DNA of 49,822 nucleotides, taken from NCBI RefSeq assembly GCF_028435365.1, contig NZ_JAGTJJ010000074.1, positions 1-49,822 of the forward strand, read 5' to 3'. The notes under the pieces are model-generated. The model did no database searches, was not told the origin of the DNA, and saw only the letters and a program-made list of their open reading frames with translations. The first letter of the stretch is position 1. Each line of letters begins with the position of its first letter. Shown piece by piece: positions 25,395 to 34,532 of this stretch. Source of the DNA: Polyangium jinanense. GTDB lineage: Bacteria; Myxococcota; Polyangia; Polyangiales; Polyangiaceae. Both the position numbers and the translations under genes were made by a program.

Positions 25395-27706
25395 TCGCGT
25401 TGCTCGCCGTCCTTGTTCTGTGCGCCGAACTCGTCGTGGGCGTAGAGATCGCCGAGGGAGAAGTGGGCGAGCCACTCCGGATCGTGGAGCTTGTCGAGCT
25501 GGAGCGGCGCTTCCGGGCGGCCTGGCTCCATCACGAAGAGGTGACTGGGCTCGTCCTTGAATTGATCGATCACCACAGGAGAGTGCGTGGCGAGGACGAT
25601 GGAAATGCCGGTCTGTGCAGCCCAGCTCCGCATCGCCTCGATGATTTGCCGGATGGCGTACGGGTGCAGGCCGTTTTCGACCTCGTCGATCGCGACGGCG
25701 CCGGCGGGATCGGTGGAGGCGACGGCGGTGAGGTGAAGCAATGCAACGAGCCAGCCGGTCGCCGCGAAATAGGTCGATATGCGGAGGTCGGGTTGTGGCG
25801 CCACGATGCGCCCCGAGACCGTCTGACCGGCCATCTCGAAATCCAGGTCGTCGAACGTGTCGGGAAAAGCGGCCTTCAAGCTCTCGATGACGAACTCCCA
25901 GCGAGGACGTGTCTCCATGCGGTCGCGCCAGTTGCGGAGGACGGAGAACACGTTGCGGCCGTCGGGGTGCAGGTGCTCGTCGGAGGATACCTGCGAGCCG
26001 TTCACCCGGATATTCGCCAGATCATACGTTTGATAGAGCCGGTAGCCCGCGAGGAGGTTGACGAGCGGCTGCAGGCCACCTCCTTCGGGCAGCTCGGCGA
26101 ACCGTGCGAGCAGGGGCCGGGCGTCGTCGGGGCGCAGGGCAAGCCCGGGAATCGGCGCGGTTCGGTCGAAGACAGTCGCCTCGCCCACGGTCGCTCGTTC
26201 CCCGTGGAGAGGGGTCGTGAAGGCCCCTTTCGGGGAAAGGTCGAGCCGCCATACGAGATCGTCGAGCGCTGCGCCGAGGATGACGGGGGCATTGCGGTCG
26301 GCGCGGGCATTCCGAAGATTGCCAGGGCCTCCGCGCGCGTCGATGGCCCGGGTCACGTCATACTGAAGGGCGTGCCTGAGGAGCTCGGGGATGTCGAGGA
26401 GTGTCGTCTTGCCCGAGCCATTGGGCCCGACGAGCGCGGAGACGCCGCGCGGCAAGGTCCAGCGGACGTGACTGAGGGCACGGTAGTTCTCGACGATGAT
26501 CGTGAGGCACATCTCGGGTGTGAGAACGACCGAGGCTGCGTGGGCGGCAATGGCATGGGAAGGCCGGGAGCTCGCCGGATCGGGCGGCGGCACGGAGTCG
26601 GCCGCCTTGGCCAGGGCGCGAGCCCTCTCGAGGACCGTGTTCCTGACGAGCGGATGGACGTCGTACCATTCGCGTCCGTCGCGATACTCGAGGACGAGGT
26701 GCGCGTCGGACCAGCGCGCGACATCGGCGATGCTCTCGGGCCCTGCGAGCGCGAGCTCGTGGGTCTCCGCGATCCGAGCGAGGGGCACGATCGAGCTCCC
26801 GGCGGAGACCATGAATTCGCTTTGGAAAAAACCGATCGCGTTCTCCACGACCTCCGCGCTGACAGGCAGCGTCCGGGCGCGGCGGATGATCTCTCCGACG
26901 AGGCGGAGCAGATCGCGTGGATTGCCTCCGGAGTGCGTGATGACTTTGAGGACGAGATCACGGGAGCCAAGGAGGCGCATCGTATCGAATCGAGCGCCGA
27001 GGAGGGCCTCCAGCGCCTCGATCCCCGGCCACGACGGGAATCCTCGCTCGCTGCGCACACGGACGGCGGGAACCGACTGGATGATCCCGGCGAGGCGGAT
27101 GGCTGCCGCCATCTTCGCATCGAGCTTGAGATCCGGCGGGACGGTGCACACCACATGCAAACCCCGGATGCGGAGCTCACTCGCGTACTGGACCAAGAGG
27201 TCGGCGATCGCGGCGTGCGCGAGTTCCTTCGTGGACGTGGTGCGTACGTGCTCCAGCGAATCGACGATGAGGACGGTCTCCTGTGTGGAGAAGCCGGGGT
27301 CGTCAGCGAGTCGAATCCCGGCCCAATCATATTCGAGCCTGTTGTGACGAATGGGCTGGTTGAAGCCAAGGAGGAGCGCGTCGAAGAACTGGTCGCGGGT
27401 CAGAAATTGGTTGTTTCCGACGCGGAGGGTCGCGTCCATGTCCACGTAAGCGACGTCGTAGCCCTCGTCGTGGAGCCTCAGCCCGAGCCGCTTCAGCTCC
27501 GTGGTCTTCCCCGTCCCCCGAAAGCCAGTGACGAATTGCAGGCTTTCCCCGGCGGAAAACTCTATTTCGCGCGCGAGCCGCTCGACCGGATCCTCGCCCC
27601 GCGCCGCCTCACCGAGCGCGACGTACCGCGTGTCGTTCACGTAAAGCGGAGCATCCACCACGGCCTGGAAAGCTGCCTTGAGAAACTGGCGGTCTTCGGG
27701 CGTCAC
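25391..27706 (-). CDS. Protein with two ATPase modules: AAA16/STAND-like plus ABC/OLD-like
   Basis: A 771-aa cytoplasmic protein. The N-terminal module (about 1-370) has Walker A GFRGTGKTT (61-69), Walker B VLIVDSLEH (about 146-154) and a winged-helix-like end (YDVHPLVRNTVLERA), as in AAA_16/STAND NTPases. The C-terminal module (about 400-771) is an SMC/ABC-type ATPase of the AAA_21/OLD class: NYRALSHVRWTLPRG, Walker A GPNGSGKTT (about 426-434), Walker B AVAIDEVENGLHP (about 668-680) and the switch ATHSPVV (about 703-709). Each module resembles a known defence ATPase; having both in one chain is unusual. The start is a GTG (27706). It lies divergent from pglY (140-bp gap) and overlaps the DUF4276-like gene. 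Confidence 0.85.
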   Translation of the reverse strand: MTPEDRQFLKAAFQAVVDAPLYVNDTRYVALGEAARGEDPVERLAREIEFSAGESLQFVTGFRGTGKTTELKRLGLRLHDEGYDVAYVDMDATLRVGNNQFLTRDQFFDALLLGFNQPIRHNRLEYDWAGIRLADDPGFSTQETVLIVDSLEHVRTTSTKELAHAAIADLLVQYASELRIRGLHVVCTVPPDLKLDAKMAAAIRLAGIIQSVPAVRVRSERGFPSWPGIEALEALLGARFDTMRLLGSRDLVLKVITHSGGNPRDLLRLVGEIIRRARTLPVSAEVVENAIGFFQSEFMVSAGSSIVPLARIAETHELALAGPESIADVARWSDAHLVLEYRDGREWYDVHPLVRNTVLERARALAKAADSVPPPDPASSRPSHAIAAHAASVVLTPEMCLTIIVENYRALSHVRWTLPRGVSALVGPNGSGKTTLLDIPELLRHALQYDVTRAIDARGGPGNLRNARADRNAPVILGAALDDLVWRLDLSPKGAFTTPLHGERATVGEATVFDRTAPIPGLALRPDDARPLLARFAELPEGGGLQPLVNLLAGYRLYQTYDLANIRVNGSQVSSDEHLHPDGRNVFSVLRNWRDRMETRPRWEFVIESLKAAFPDTFDDLDFEMAGQTVSGRIVAPQPDLRISTYFAATGWLVALLHLTAVASTDPAGAVAIDEVENGLHPYAIRQIIEAMRSWAAQTGISIVLATHSPVVIDQFKDEPSHLFVMEPGRPEAPLQLDKLHDPEWLAHFSLGDLYAHDEFGAQNKDGEQRE

Positions 27707-27784
27707 GTGGGCACGCTACCATCGACCGCTTCCCCGGGCCAAGCGGCACCCAGCCTCCACGCGACCCGACCCCAACAAACTTCT

Positions 27785-27814
27785 TCCCCCTGCCCTGTCC
27801 CCCCGCGTACACTC
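27785..27814 (+). promoter_or_regulatory. Candidate promoter of pglY-pglZ-brxD-brxHI
   Basis: TTCCCC (27785-27790), an 18-bp spacer and TACACT (27809-27814), then CCCGCCC, 32 bp before the pglY ATG, in the 140-bp region shared with the divergent ATPase gene. Same layout as upstream of orf8037 and pglX. Confidence 0.4.
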
Positions 27815-27846
27815 CCGCCCCCGAACGCCCAGCGTTTTGCCCGACC

Positions 27847-30800
27847 ATGCCTCCCACCCCGCTTCGCCGCTATTTCCAGCTCCCCGACGACGTCAAGACC
27901 GTCGACTTCGTCCACCAGATCGACCGCGCTGCCACGGCCGAACGTATCCAGCGCACCCTCGTCGACTACCAGGTCACCCCTTCCATCGCGCGGAACCTCG
28001 ACCGCGCCCTCGACAACGTCCGCCGCGGCATCGAGGACCGGCGCAGCGTCTTCACCTGGATTCACGGCAGCTTCGGTTGCGGCAAGTCCCATTTCATGAA
28101 CGTGCTCAGCCTGCTCGTCGCCGACGAGAAGGCCGTCTACGCGCTCCACCCCGAGCTCGAGGCCCAGCGAAAGCAGTTCTCCCCCGGCGTCATCGGCAAG
28201 AAGCTCTTCCGCCTCCACGTCCAGTGCATCAGCCGCCAGGCCCGCACCCTGGAGGAGATCGTCCTCGGCGCGGCCGTCGAGGAGCTCGCCCGACTGCACC
28301 CCGACGCCCCGGCGCCGGCCCTCTTCGAGGTGCAGAAGCTCTTCGCGAGCGCCAAACGCCTGCTCGAAGACCTCGGCGACGAGAAGTTCTTCGCGGCGTT
28401 CCCCTCGAACAAGAGTGGCGGCGACGACTGGGGCGAGCTCGGGGGCTGGGACCGCGCGCGGTTCGAGGCGGCCATGGAGCTGCCCGGATCGGCGGAGGCG
28501 CGCGCGCTCGCCGGCGAGCTCGCGAAGACGCCGTGGCTCGAAGGAATGGCGGCGGGCGCCGACCTCGTGAAGCTCGGGCCGGGCCTGCAGATCCTCGCCG
28601 AGCACCTCGCGCGGCTCGGCTACGAGGGCGTGATCCTGTTCCTCGACGAGCTCGTCCTCTGGCTTTCGACCTTCCAGGACCCGAAAAAACTCGCCCTCGA
28701 AACGCCCAAGGTCTCCACGCTCGTCGAGCATGGCGATTACCCGCCGGCCCTGCCCTTCTTGACGTTCGCGGCCCGGCAGCGGGATCTCTCGGAGATGGTC
28801 GGCAAATTGACGGTCGGCCGGGACGAGGTGATCTTCCGCGATCAGCTCTCGTTCTGGAAGGACCGCTTCGAGACGATCTCGCTCGAAGACAAGGATCTGC
28901 CGCGCATCATCGAAAAGCGCGTCCTCCGGAGCGCGGGGCCCGAGGCGAAGGCGGAGATCGACCGGGCCTTCGAGGCGTACAAGCGCGCCTTTTCGTCCGA
29001 CTTCCGGCAGCTCAATGGCAACCAGGGCGACGTGGACGATTTTCGGCGCGTCTATCCGTTCTCCCCCGCGCTCGTCGAGGTCATGGTGGCCCTCTCGGCG
29101 ACGCTCCAGCGGGACCGGACGGCGCTCCGCGAGCTCACCAATCTGCTCGTGCGATACCTGCCCGATTTCGAGCTCGGCAAGGTCGTGCCCGTCGGCGACC
29201 TCTTCGACGTCGTGGCGCACGGTCAGGCGAGTGATCTCCCGGCGATCCAGAAGCTCTACGAGCAGGCCCGGCGCATTTACGAGAACGACCTGCTCCCGCA
29301 CATCCGCAAGAAGAACAAGACGGCGAGCCCCGAGAAGTGCCAGCTCCTCCGTGAGGAATTCGATGCCCGCCTCGGCTGCTCGGGGTGCCCCGAGGCGGTA
29401 TGCCGCACGCAGACGCGGATTGCAAAGACGGTGCTGCTCCAGGGGCTCGTGCCCAATACGCCCGTCCTCAAGAACCTGACGGCGCAGAGCCTGGTGTACC
29501 TGAACAGCGGCACGCTCAAGTCGAAGGTGCCGAACCAGGAGCCGGCCATGGCCGCGAACCTCGTGCGCGAGCTCTCGGGCGTGACGCCTGCCGTGCACGT
29601 CGAGGGGGCGGCGAACCCCGCCGTGCGCTGCATCCTCGACGTCATCGACGTGCGCCGCATCCTCGACTATTGCCGCGATCTCGACAACGAGCAGCGCAGG
29701 CGCATCCGCGTACGGCAGATCCTCTTCGAGCGCATGGGCGTGAAACTGGAGGATCAGACGGGCAGCCGGGTGATCGAGTGGCGCGGGCGAAAATGGCGCA
29801 TCGGGTTCGTCTACGACAACATCCGGCTCGTGAACGAGCATGCGTTCCAGCCCGCGGAGGGCGAGGATCTTCGGGTGCTCGTCGATTACCCCTTCGACGA
29901 GGTCGGTCACAGCCCGCGGCATGACGAGGAGCGTCTTCGTGATTTCCTCGACGGCCTTTCGGGGCAGGATGCGGAGCGCGGATTGCCGACGGTGGTCTGG
30001 CTGCCGGCGTTCATCGACGAGGACACGCGGCAGGTGCTCGCGGACCTCTGCATTCTCGACGGGCTCTTGCCGCTCCAGGACAAGGATCTCGCCGCGCGTG
30101 TGCCATGGATCAGCCTGGACGAGCTCGGGCGTGTGCGCGGGACGCTGGAGCAGCAGCAGGCGCACAAGCGGGCGCAGATCGAGAATGCGCTGGCCAGCGC
30201 ATATGGCGTGACGCACACGTTCGATGCGCATCTCGCACCGGGGCTCGCCCCGGAGCATCGGGCGTATCTGCTGCGGCACGAGACGCGGCTGTCGGTGCCG
30301 GCGGACGGACTTTTCGAGCAATCCCTCGAGGCCATCGTGAAGCAGGCGCTCGAAGCGCGGGCACCGCGGCATCCGGTCTTCACGAAGGTGCCCACGCGAG
30401 CACGGATCGAGGGGGTGCTCGATCTCGTGGGCCGGCTGCTCGACACGCCCGAACGGAGGGCGCGCTTCGACCGGGCGCAGATCGACGATCTGCGCGCCAT
30501 TGCGGCGGCCGAGCACCTGAGCGTCGTGCGGGTCATCGAGGAGGAGGCGACGTACGCAGGCGGGATCCTCGATGCGATGGCGAAGAACCTCGCCCAGAAC
30601 AAGGGGACGCTTTCCGTGGGGGCCGTGCGCGCGGCAATCGATCCAGAGGGATTGATGGACCTCGCGCGGGAGGTGGAGGATTTTCTGGTCCTCGCCTACG
30701 CGAAGGCCGCCGCGAAGCCGCTGCGGCTCATGGCGCACGGGCACGTGGTGGAGGGGCTGATTGGCAAGCTCGCCAATGATCTCGCGCTCGTGCCGGTGGA

Positions 30801-31641
30801 GCTGCCGGGACAGGAGACGTGGCAAGCGGCGCTGCGGGCGGCGGAGCTTTTGGGGGTGACCCTGGGCAAGGCGCTGACGCCGCAGCGGGTGGACGATCTC
30901 GCGGCGAAGGCAAGGAAGGCAGCGGCCGAGATCGAGACGAGCCGGGTGGCGGAAGCGCTCGTGTTCCTGGAGGAGTGGCAGAGGCTTGCGGGCTGCAAGG
31001 AGCCGGTGGAGTCGACGCCGCGGGGCGCGACGCTCGGGGCGATCCGGGATCTCGTGACGGCGGTGCTTTCGGCCGGGGACGAGTCGGCGCGGGTCGTCGA
31101 GGCGCTCGGGCGGCTGCCCTGGGACGCGGCGCGGACGACGGCGATCACGCACATGACGGGGTCGCGGCGAATCGAGGCGCTCCTGGAGACGCTGCGGAAC
31201 GAGAGCCTGAAGGCGCCGATCGCCGGGGGGCAGAACCTTTCGGTGGATCCGGCACGTCGGAGCGACGTCGCGGCCGCGATGGACAAGGTGCTCATGGCGC
31301 TCGTGCAGAACGAGAACGTGGTGGCGCTGCGGCCGGCGCTGGAGCAGGAGGGGGCGCGGATCACGCGGCTTCTGTTCGCCGCTCCTCCGGTGCAACCCCA
31401 GCCGCCGCAACCGCCGCCGCAGATGTTCAACCCTCCCCGCAACGAAACGGCGCCCGTCGCCTCTCTCCCTTCAAGGAGAGGCGTTGGGGGTGAGGATCGT
31501 CCCACGACAATCGACGCCCCCGTCCTCCTGAAAACTCCGGCCGACGCCGATCAACTCCTCCTCGTGTTGCGCGAGCGCCTGTCCGCCGGAAAACGCCTGC
31601 GCGTCACCATCGAAATCGTCGACGGAGACGAGACTCCGTGA
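27847..31641 (+). CDS. pglY: BREX type 2 ATPase PglY
   Basis: A 1264-aa large P-loop ATPase of the PglY/BrxC family, the presumed motor or scaffold of the BREX complex. Walker A WIHGSFGCGKSHF is at about 71-83 and a Walker B-like GVILFLDELVLWLS at about 261-274. A Cys cluster (CSGCPEAVC) lies at about 512-520. Length and position before pglZ fit BREX-2. Near the C-terminus a Pro/Gln-rich linker (PPVQPQPPQPPP) is followed by an insert SLPSRRGVGGEDR, whose DNA (31463-31500) is a REP-like palindrome similar to the terminator at 23692. The last ~45 residues form a small alpha/beta tail. Its stop overlaps the GTG start of pglZ by 4 bp. Confidence 0.93.
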   Translation: MPPTPLRRYFQLPDDVKTVDFVHQIDRAATAERIQRTLVDYQVTPSIARNLDRALDNVRRGIEDRRSVFTWIHGSFGCGKSHFMNVLSLLVADEKAVYALHPELEAQRKQFSPGVIGKKLFRLHVQCISRQARTLEEIVLGAAVEELARLHPDAPAPALFEVQKLFASAKRLLEDLGDEKFFAAFPSNKSGGDDWGELGGWDRARFEAAMELPGSAEARALAGELAKTPWLEGMAAGADLVKLGPGLQILAEHLARLGYEGVILFLDELVLWLSTFQDPKKLALETPKVSTLVEHGDYPPALPFLTFAARQRDLSEMVGKLTVGRDEVIFRDQLSFWKDRFETISLEDKDLPRIIEKRVLRSAGPEAKAEIDRAFEAYKRAFSSDFRQLNGNQGDVDDFRRVYPFSPALVEVMVALSATLQRDRTALRELTNLLVRYLPDFELGKVVPVGDLFDVVAHGQASDLPAIQKLYEQARRIYENDLLPHIRKKNKTASPEKCQLLREEFDARLGCSGCPEAVCRTQTRIAKTVLLQGLVPNTPVLKNLTAQSLVYLNSGTLKSKVPNQEPAMAANLVRELSGVTPAVHVEGAANPAVRCILDVIDVRRILDYCRDLDNEQRRRIRVRQILFERMGVKLEDQTGSRVIEWRGRKWRIGFVYDNIRLVNEHAFQPAEGEDLRVLVDYPFDEVGHSPRHDEERLRDFLDGLSGQDAERGLPTVVWLPAFIDEDTRQVLADLCILDGLLPLQDKDLAARVPWISLDELGRVRGTLEQQQAHKRAQIENALASAYGVTHTFDAHLAPGLAPEHRAYLLRHETRLSVPADGLFEQSLEAIVKQALEARAPRHPVFTKVPTRARIEGVLDLVGRLLDTPERRARFDRAQIDDLRAIAAAEHLSVVRVIEEEATYAGGILDAMAKNLAQNKGTLSVGAVRAAIDPEGLMDLAREVEDFLVLAYAKAAAKPLRLMAHGHVVEGLIGKLANDLALVPVELPGQETWQAALRAAELLGVTLGKALTPQRVDDLAAKARKAAAEIETSRVAEALVFLEEWQRLAGCKEPVESTPRGATLGAIRDLVTAVLSAGDESARVVEALGRLPWDAARTTAITHMTGSRRIEALLETLRNESLKAPIAGGQNLSVDPARRSDVAAAMDKVLMALVQNENVVALRPALEQEGARITRLLFAAPPVQPQPPQPPPQMFNPPRNETAPVASLPSRRGVGGEDRPTTIDAPVLLKTPADADQLLLVLRERLSAGKRLRVTIEIVDGDETP
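31463..31500 (+). repeat. REP-like palindrome inside the pglY reading frame
   Basis: CTCTCC (31463-31468) pairs with GGAGAG (31475-31480) over a 6-nt loop, followed by GCGTTGGGGGTGAGGATCG. The downstream part resembles the intergenic hairpin at 23692-23728 (GAGAGGGGGTTTCGGGGGTGAG), suggesting the same dispersed palindrome was inserted in frame into a linker. Confidence 0.55.
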
Positions 31642-34532
31642 CGGCGAGCGAGGTGCCCGAGGCGCCCGCGCTCACGCGCGAGCACATCAAAAAAGAGCTC
31701 GATCTCCTGCACCAGAAGCCGCGTCGGGCGCGGCGATCGGCGCTCTTCGCGCGGCTCGCGGACAAGGCGGACGACGGGGCGACGGTCGACGTCGTGGTGG
31801 GCGGAGAATCCACGCGCTTCCGGATCGTGGCGACGTCAGGCGAGCTCGATCTGCGGCAGAAGCTGGCCAAAGAGGAGGAGCCGACGGCGTACGTGGTCTC
31901 GTTCTCGCGGCGGCTGCCGCGGGACATCGAGGCGAGCCTGGCCGGAGGGCGGCTGTTCTGGCCGCAGATCGAGTCGCTTCTGCCGCGGCGCTTCGGGGCC
32001 AAGAGCTGCACGCCGCGCATGCGCGGGAGCAAGCTCCGGCTCGTGGCGCAGCGGGAGGGCACACGGACGTACGCGCAGGGCGAGGCGCCGAGCATCGATC
32101 TCGACGACGCCTGGCTCGTCCTCTTGCGGAACCGATTGGGGCTCGAGGCCGTCCCGACGGAAGCGCAAGCGTTCGCGGCGGTGCTGCTCGACCGGGAAAG
32201 GCGCGGAAAATCCCTCGCGGCGGTGCTCGCGGAGGTCAAGGGGGCGCGCGAGGAGCTCGGGCAGGTGCTCGACCGGCGGCTCGGGGCGAGCGCGCGGTGG
32301 ATCGTCGCGGCCTGGCTCGACGATGCGGCCGTGGAGCTCGCGGCGATGGCCGTCGTGGGGGAAGCCGCGCGCGCGGCGCTGGGAGATCGGACGAGCCAGT
32401 CGTTCGCGCTGCTCATGACGGTCCTCGAGATGCGCGTGCGGCAGGTCGCGGGGCACCCGCTTCTGCCGCTGCAACAGGCCAAGGAGGGGGCGCCGGGGCT
32501 CGCGAAGGCGCTCGTAGATCTCGGGTACCTGGTGCCGCTTTTCTGGCCGAAGCTGGAGGGGCAGGCGCACGATCCGCTGCGGCGCGCGATCGTCGGGGAA
32601 GCGGAGACGCTGCTCGCGCTGGAGCATTTGCGGCCCCTCGCGCTCGGATCGGATCGGCTGCCGTTCGTGTTCGCGCACCGGTGCAAGGTGTTCCTCGAGG
32701 CCATCGACGCGGCCGTCGCCGCGCCCGACAAGCCGGGCGTGATGGACGTGGTGGACCGGACCGCGGCCGATCTGCTCGCGCACGACGGGGCCCGGGGAGA
32801 ACCGCGGCTCAGGGACCAGGTCGAGATGGCCACGCGGCTCGCCGCGTTCCTGGGGGAGCCAGTGGCGCAAAGCGGCCCCGTCGAGGCGCCGCACGCGGAG
32901 GTCGTCCGGCTTTCGACCTTCCAGGCCGGGGCAGGCGGCTGGGTGGATTGGGCGAGGCAAGTGGCGCGCGACGATGGGGCCGGCCCGCTCGGGAAAGGTC
33001 TCTTCGGGCTCATCGCCGCGGTGGACCGCGTTCGCGACGCGCTCGATGCACGGTTCGCCGCGGCGTATGCGCGTGTCCTCGGCCCGCGGGGCGATCGCGG
33101 GGCGCTCTCCGGGATGGTGCGCGTCGAGGGGCGCCATCAGCAGGTCCTGCCCATCGAGGAGGTCCTCGCGAGGATGGGGCTCGTGGTCCTCGCGCGAAGC
33201 GAGGAGCTCAAGCTGCTCGTGCTCTGCATGGACGGGATGAGCTGGGCGAACCTGGCGGAGCTCTGGGGTTCGATCGCCCGCACCTCGTTCGTGCCTGTTT
33301 CGCGCGGGCCACGCGCGGCCGTCCTCGCGCACGTGCCCACGATCACGCGCCTGTCCCGGAGCGCGCTGTTCGCCGGTCGAGCCCTCTTGCCGGGCGAGCC
33401 GCTGGACACCACGCGGGACGGCGAGCGGCTGGCAAAGCACGCGACGATCCGGCAGATGAACGAGAACCCGGTCGTGCTCTTGCGAGGCGACGTGCTCGGC
33501 GAAGGCGGGGGGCTCTCCGATGACGCGAACCGGCGGGTGCGGGGGGACGAGCGAATCGTGGCCGTGGTGGTGAACGCCATCGATGACCAGCTCAAGGGCT
33601 CGGTGCAGCTCCGGGTGACGCTCTCCGTGGAGCACATCCTGCCCCTCAAGGAGCTGCTCAAGGCGGCCGAGGATACGGGACGGCTGGTGCTGCTCGTGAG
33701 TGATCACGGGAACGTGAACTGGCAGCGCTTCGTCGGGGCCGCGGTGCGCACGGGCGGCAAGGATCCGGAGGGGATGGATCGCGGCGCACGGCATCGCTTC
33801 CTGCGGGCCGAGGAGGCCGCGGCGCCGGACGAGATCGAGCTGCCCGTGGGGGCGCTCGCCGGGGTGAAGGGGGTGGATCGCGTGGCCGTCGCCGTCCACG
33901 AGGCGATCCGGTACACGCCGGTGCTGCACGCGGGCGAGCACGGGGGCGCGAGCCTCGGGGAGGTCGTCGCGCCGGCGGTGCTGCTCGCGCCGCGGGGGCT
34001 CTTGCCCACGCTGGAGGGGCTCGACGTCGACGTCTCCCCGCTCGAACCGCCGGCGTTCTGGACCCGGGAGGTGAGCCGCGTCGAGCGCGAGGTCAAAGCC
34101 CCGGCACCGCCTCCGCCCCCGCGCGAGGTCGCGACGCCGCCGCCGGCCCCCACGAAGAAGACGGCGCAGGTTTCCCTGCCCTTCGAGCCTCCACCCCCGG
34201 AGGCGCCGCCGGAGCTCGTCGTCGCGCTTTTCCGATCGCCGCTCTACAAGGAGCAGATCAAGCAGATCCCCGAGCCGGATCGGCCGCATTGCCAGAAGGC
34301 CATCGAGCTGCTCGTGCGGCGAGGCGGCCGCATGGCGCGGGATCCCTTTGCGGTGGCGCTCGGTATCGACACGGCGGGCAAGGGCGTGCGGGTGCCGGGG
34401 TTCCTGTCGAAGCTCGAACGGGTGCTCAACGTGGATCAGGAGCCGGTCGTCGAGATGGATTCGAAGGGGCAGATCATCACGCTCGACGCCGAGCGGCTCC
34501 GCGTGATCTTCCTGGAGGACGGCCATGGCTGA
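31638..34532 (+). CDS. pglZ: BREX type 2 PglZ (alkaline-phosphatase-fold)
   Basis: A 964-aa PglZ, a core BREX protein with an alkaline-phosphatase superfamily fold. The metal-site segments are visible: LKLLVLCMDGMSWANL (about 523-538, nucleophile/metal region) and RLVLLVSDHGNVNW (about 682-695, the DHG metal motif). A helical N-terminal half of about 500 residues and a Pro-rich linker (about 815-865) before a conserved ~100-aa C-terminal tail fit the BREX-2 form. It starts with GTG inside the pglY stop codon (GTGA overlap), so it is translationally coupled to pglY. Its stop overlaps brxD by 8 bp. Confidence 0.92.
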   Translation: MTASEVPEAPALTREHIKKELDLLHQKPRRARRSALFARLADKADDGATVDVVVGGESTRFRIVATSGELDLRQKLAKEEEPTAYVVSFSRRLPRDIEASLAGGRLFWPQIESLLPRRFGAKSCTPRMRGSKLRLVAQREGTRTYAQGEAPSIDLDDAWLVLLRNRLGLEAVPTEAQAFAAVLLDRERRGKSLAAVLAEVKGAREELGQVLDRRLGASARWIVAAWLDDAAVELAAMAVVGEAARAALGDRTSQSFALLMTVLEMRVRQVAGHPLLPLQQAKEGAPGLAKALVDLGYLVPLFWPKLEGQAHDPLRRAIVGEAETLLALEHLRPLALGSDRLPFVFAHRCKVFLEAIDAAVAAPDKPGVMDVVDRTAADLLAHDGARGEPRLRDQVEMATRLAAFLGEPVAQSGPVEAPHAEVVRLSTFQAGAGGWVDWARQVARDDGAGPLGKGLFGLIAAVDRVRDALDARFAAAYARVLGPRGDRGALSGMVRVEGRHQQVLPIEEVLARMGLVVLARSEELKLLVLCMDGMSWANLAELWGSIARTSFVPVSRGPRAAVLAHVPTITRLSRSALFAGRALLPGEPLDTTRDGERLAKHATIRQMNENPVVLLRGDVLGEGGGLSDDANRRVRGDERIVAVVVNAIDDQLKGSVQLRVTLSVEHILPLKELLKAAEDTGRLVLLVSDHGNVNWQRFVGAAVRTGGKDPEGMDRGARHRFLRAEEAAAPDEIELPVGALAGVKGVDRVAVAVHEAIRYTPVLHAGEHGGASLGEVVAPAVLLAPRGLLPTLEGLDVDVSPLEPPAFWTREVSRVEREVKAPAPPPPPREVATPPPAPTKKTAQVSLPFEPPPPEAPPELVVALFRSPLYKEQIKQIPEPDRPHCQKAIELLVRRGGRMARDPFAVALGIDTAGKGVRVPGFLSKLERVLNVDQEPVVEMDSKGQIITLDAERLRVIFLEDGHG

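Noticed and set aside
27703..31410. A 1235-codon minus-strand open frame across pglY; similar long mirror frames oppose pglW (9306-12245), pglZ (31836-34652) and the AddA-like gene (37982-41158).
   Set aside because: Compositionally biased shadow frames with no motifs; the opposite frames carry clear Walker, metal-site or kinase motifs.
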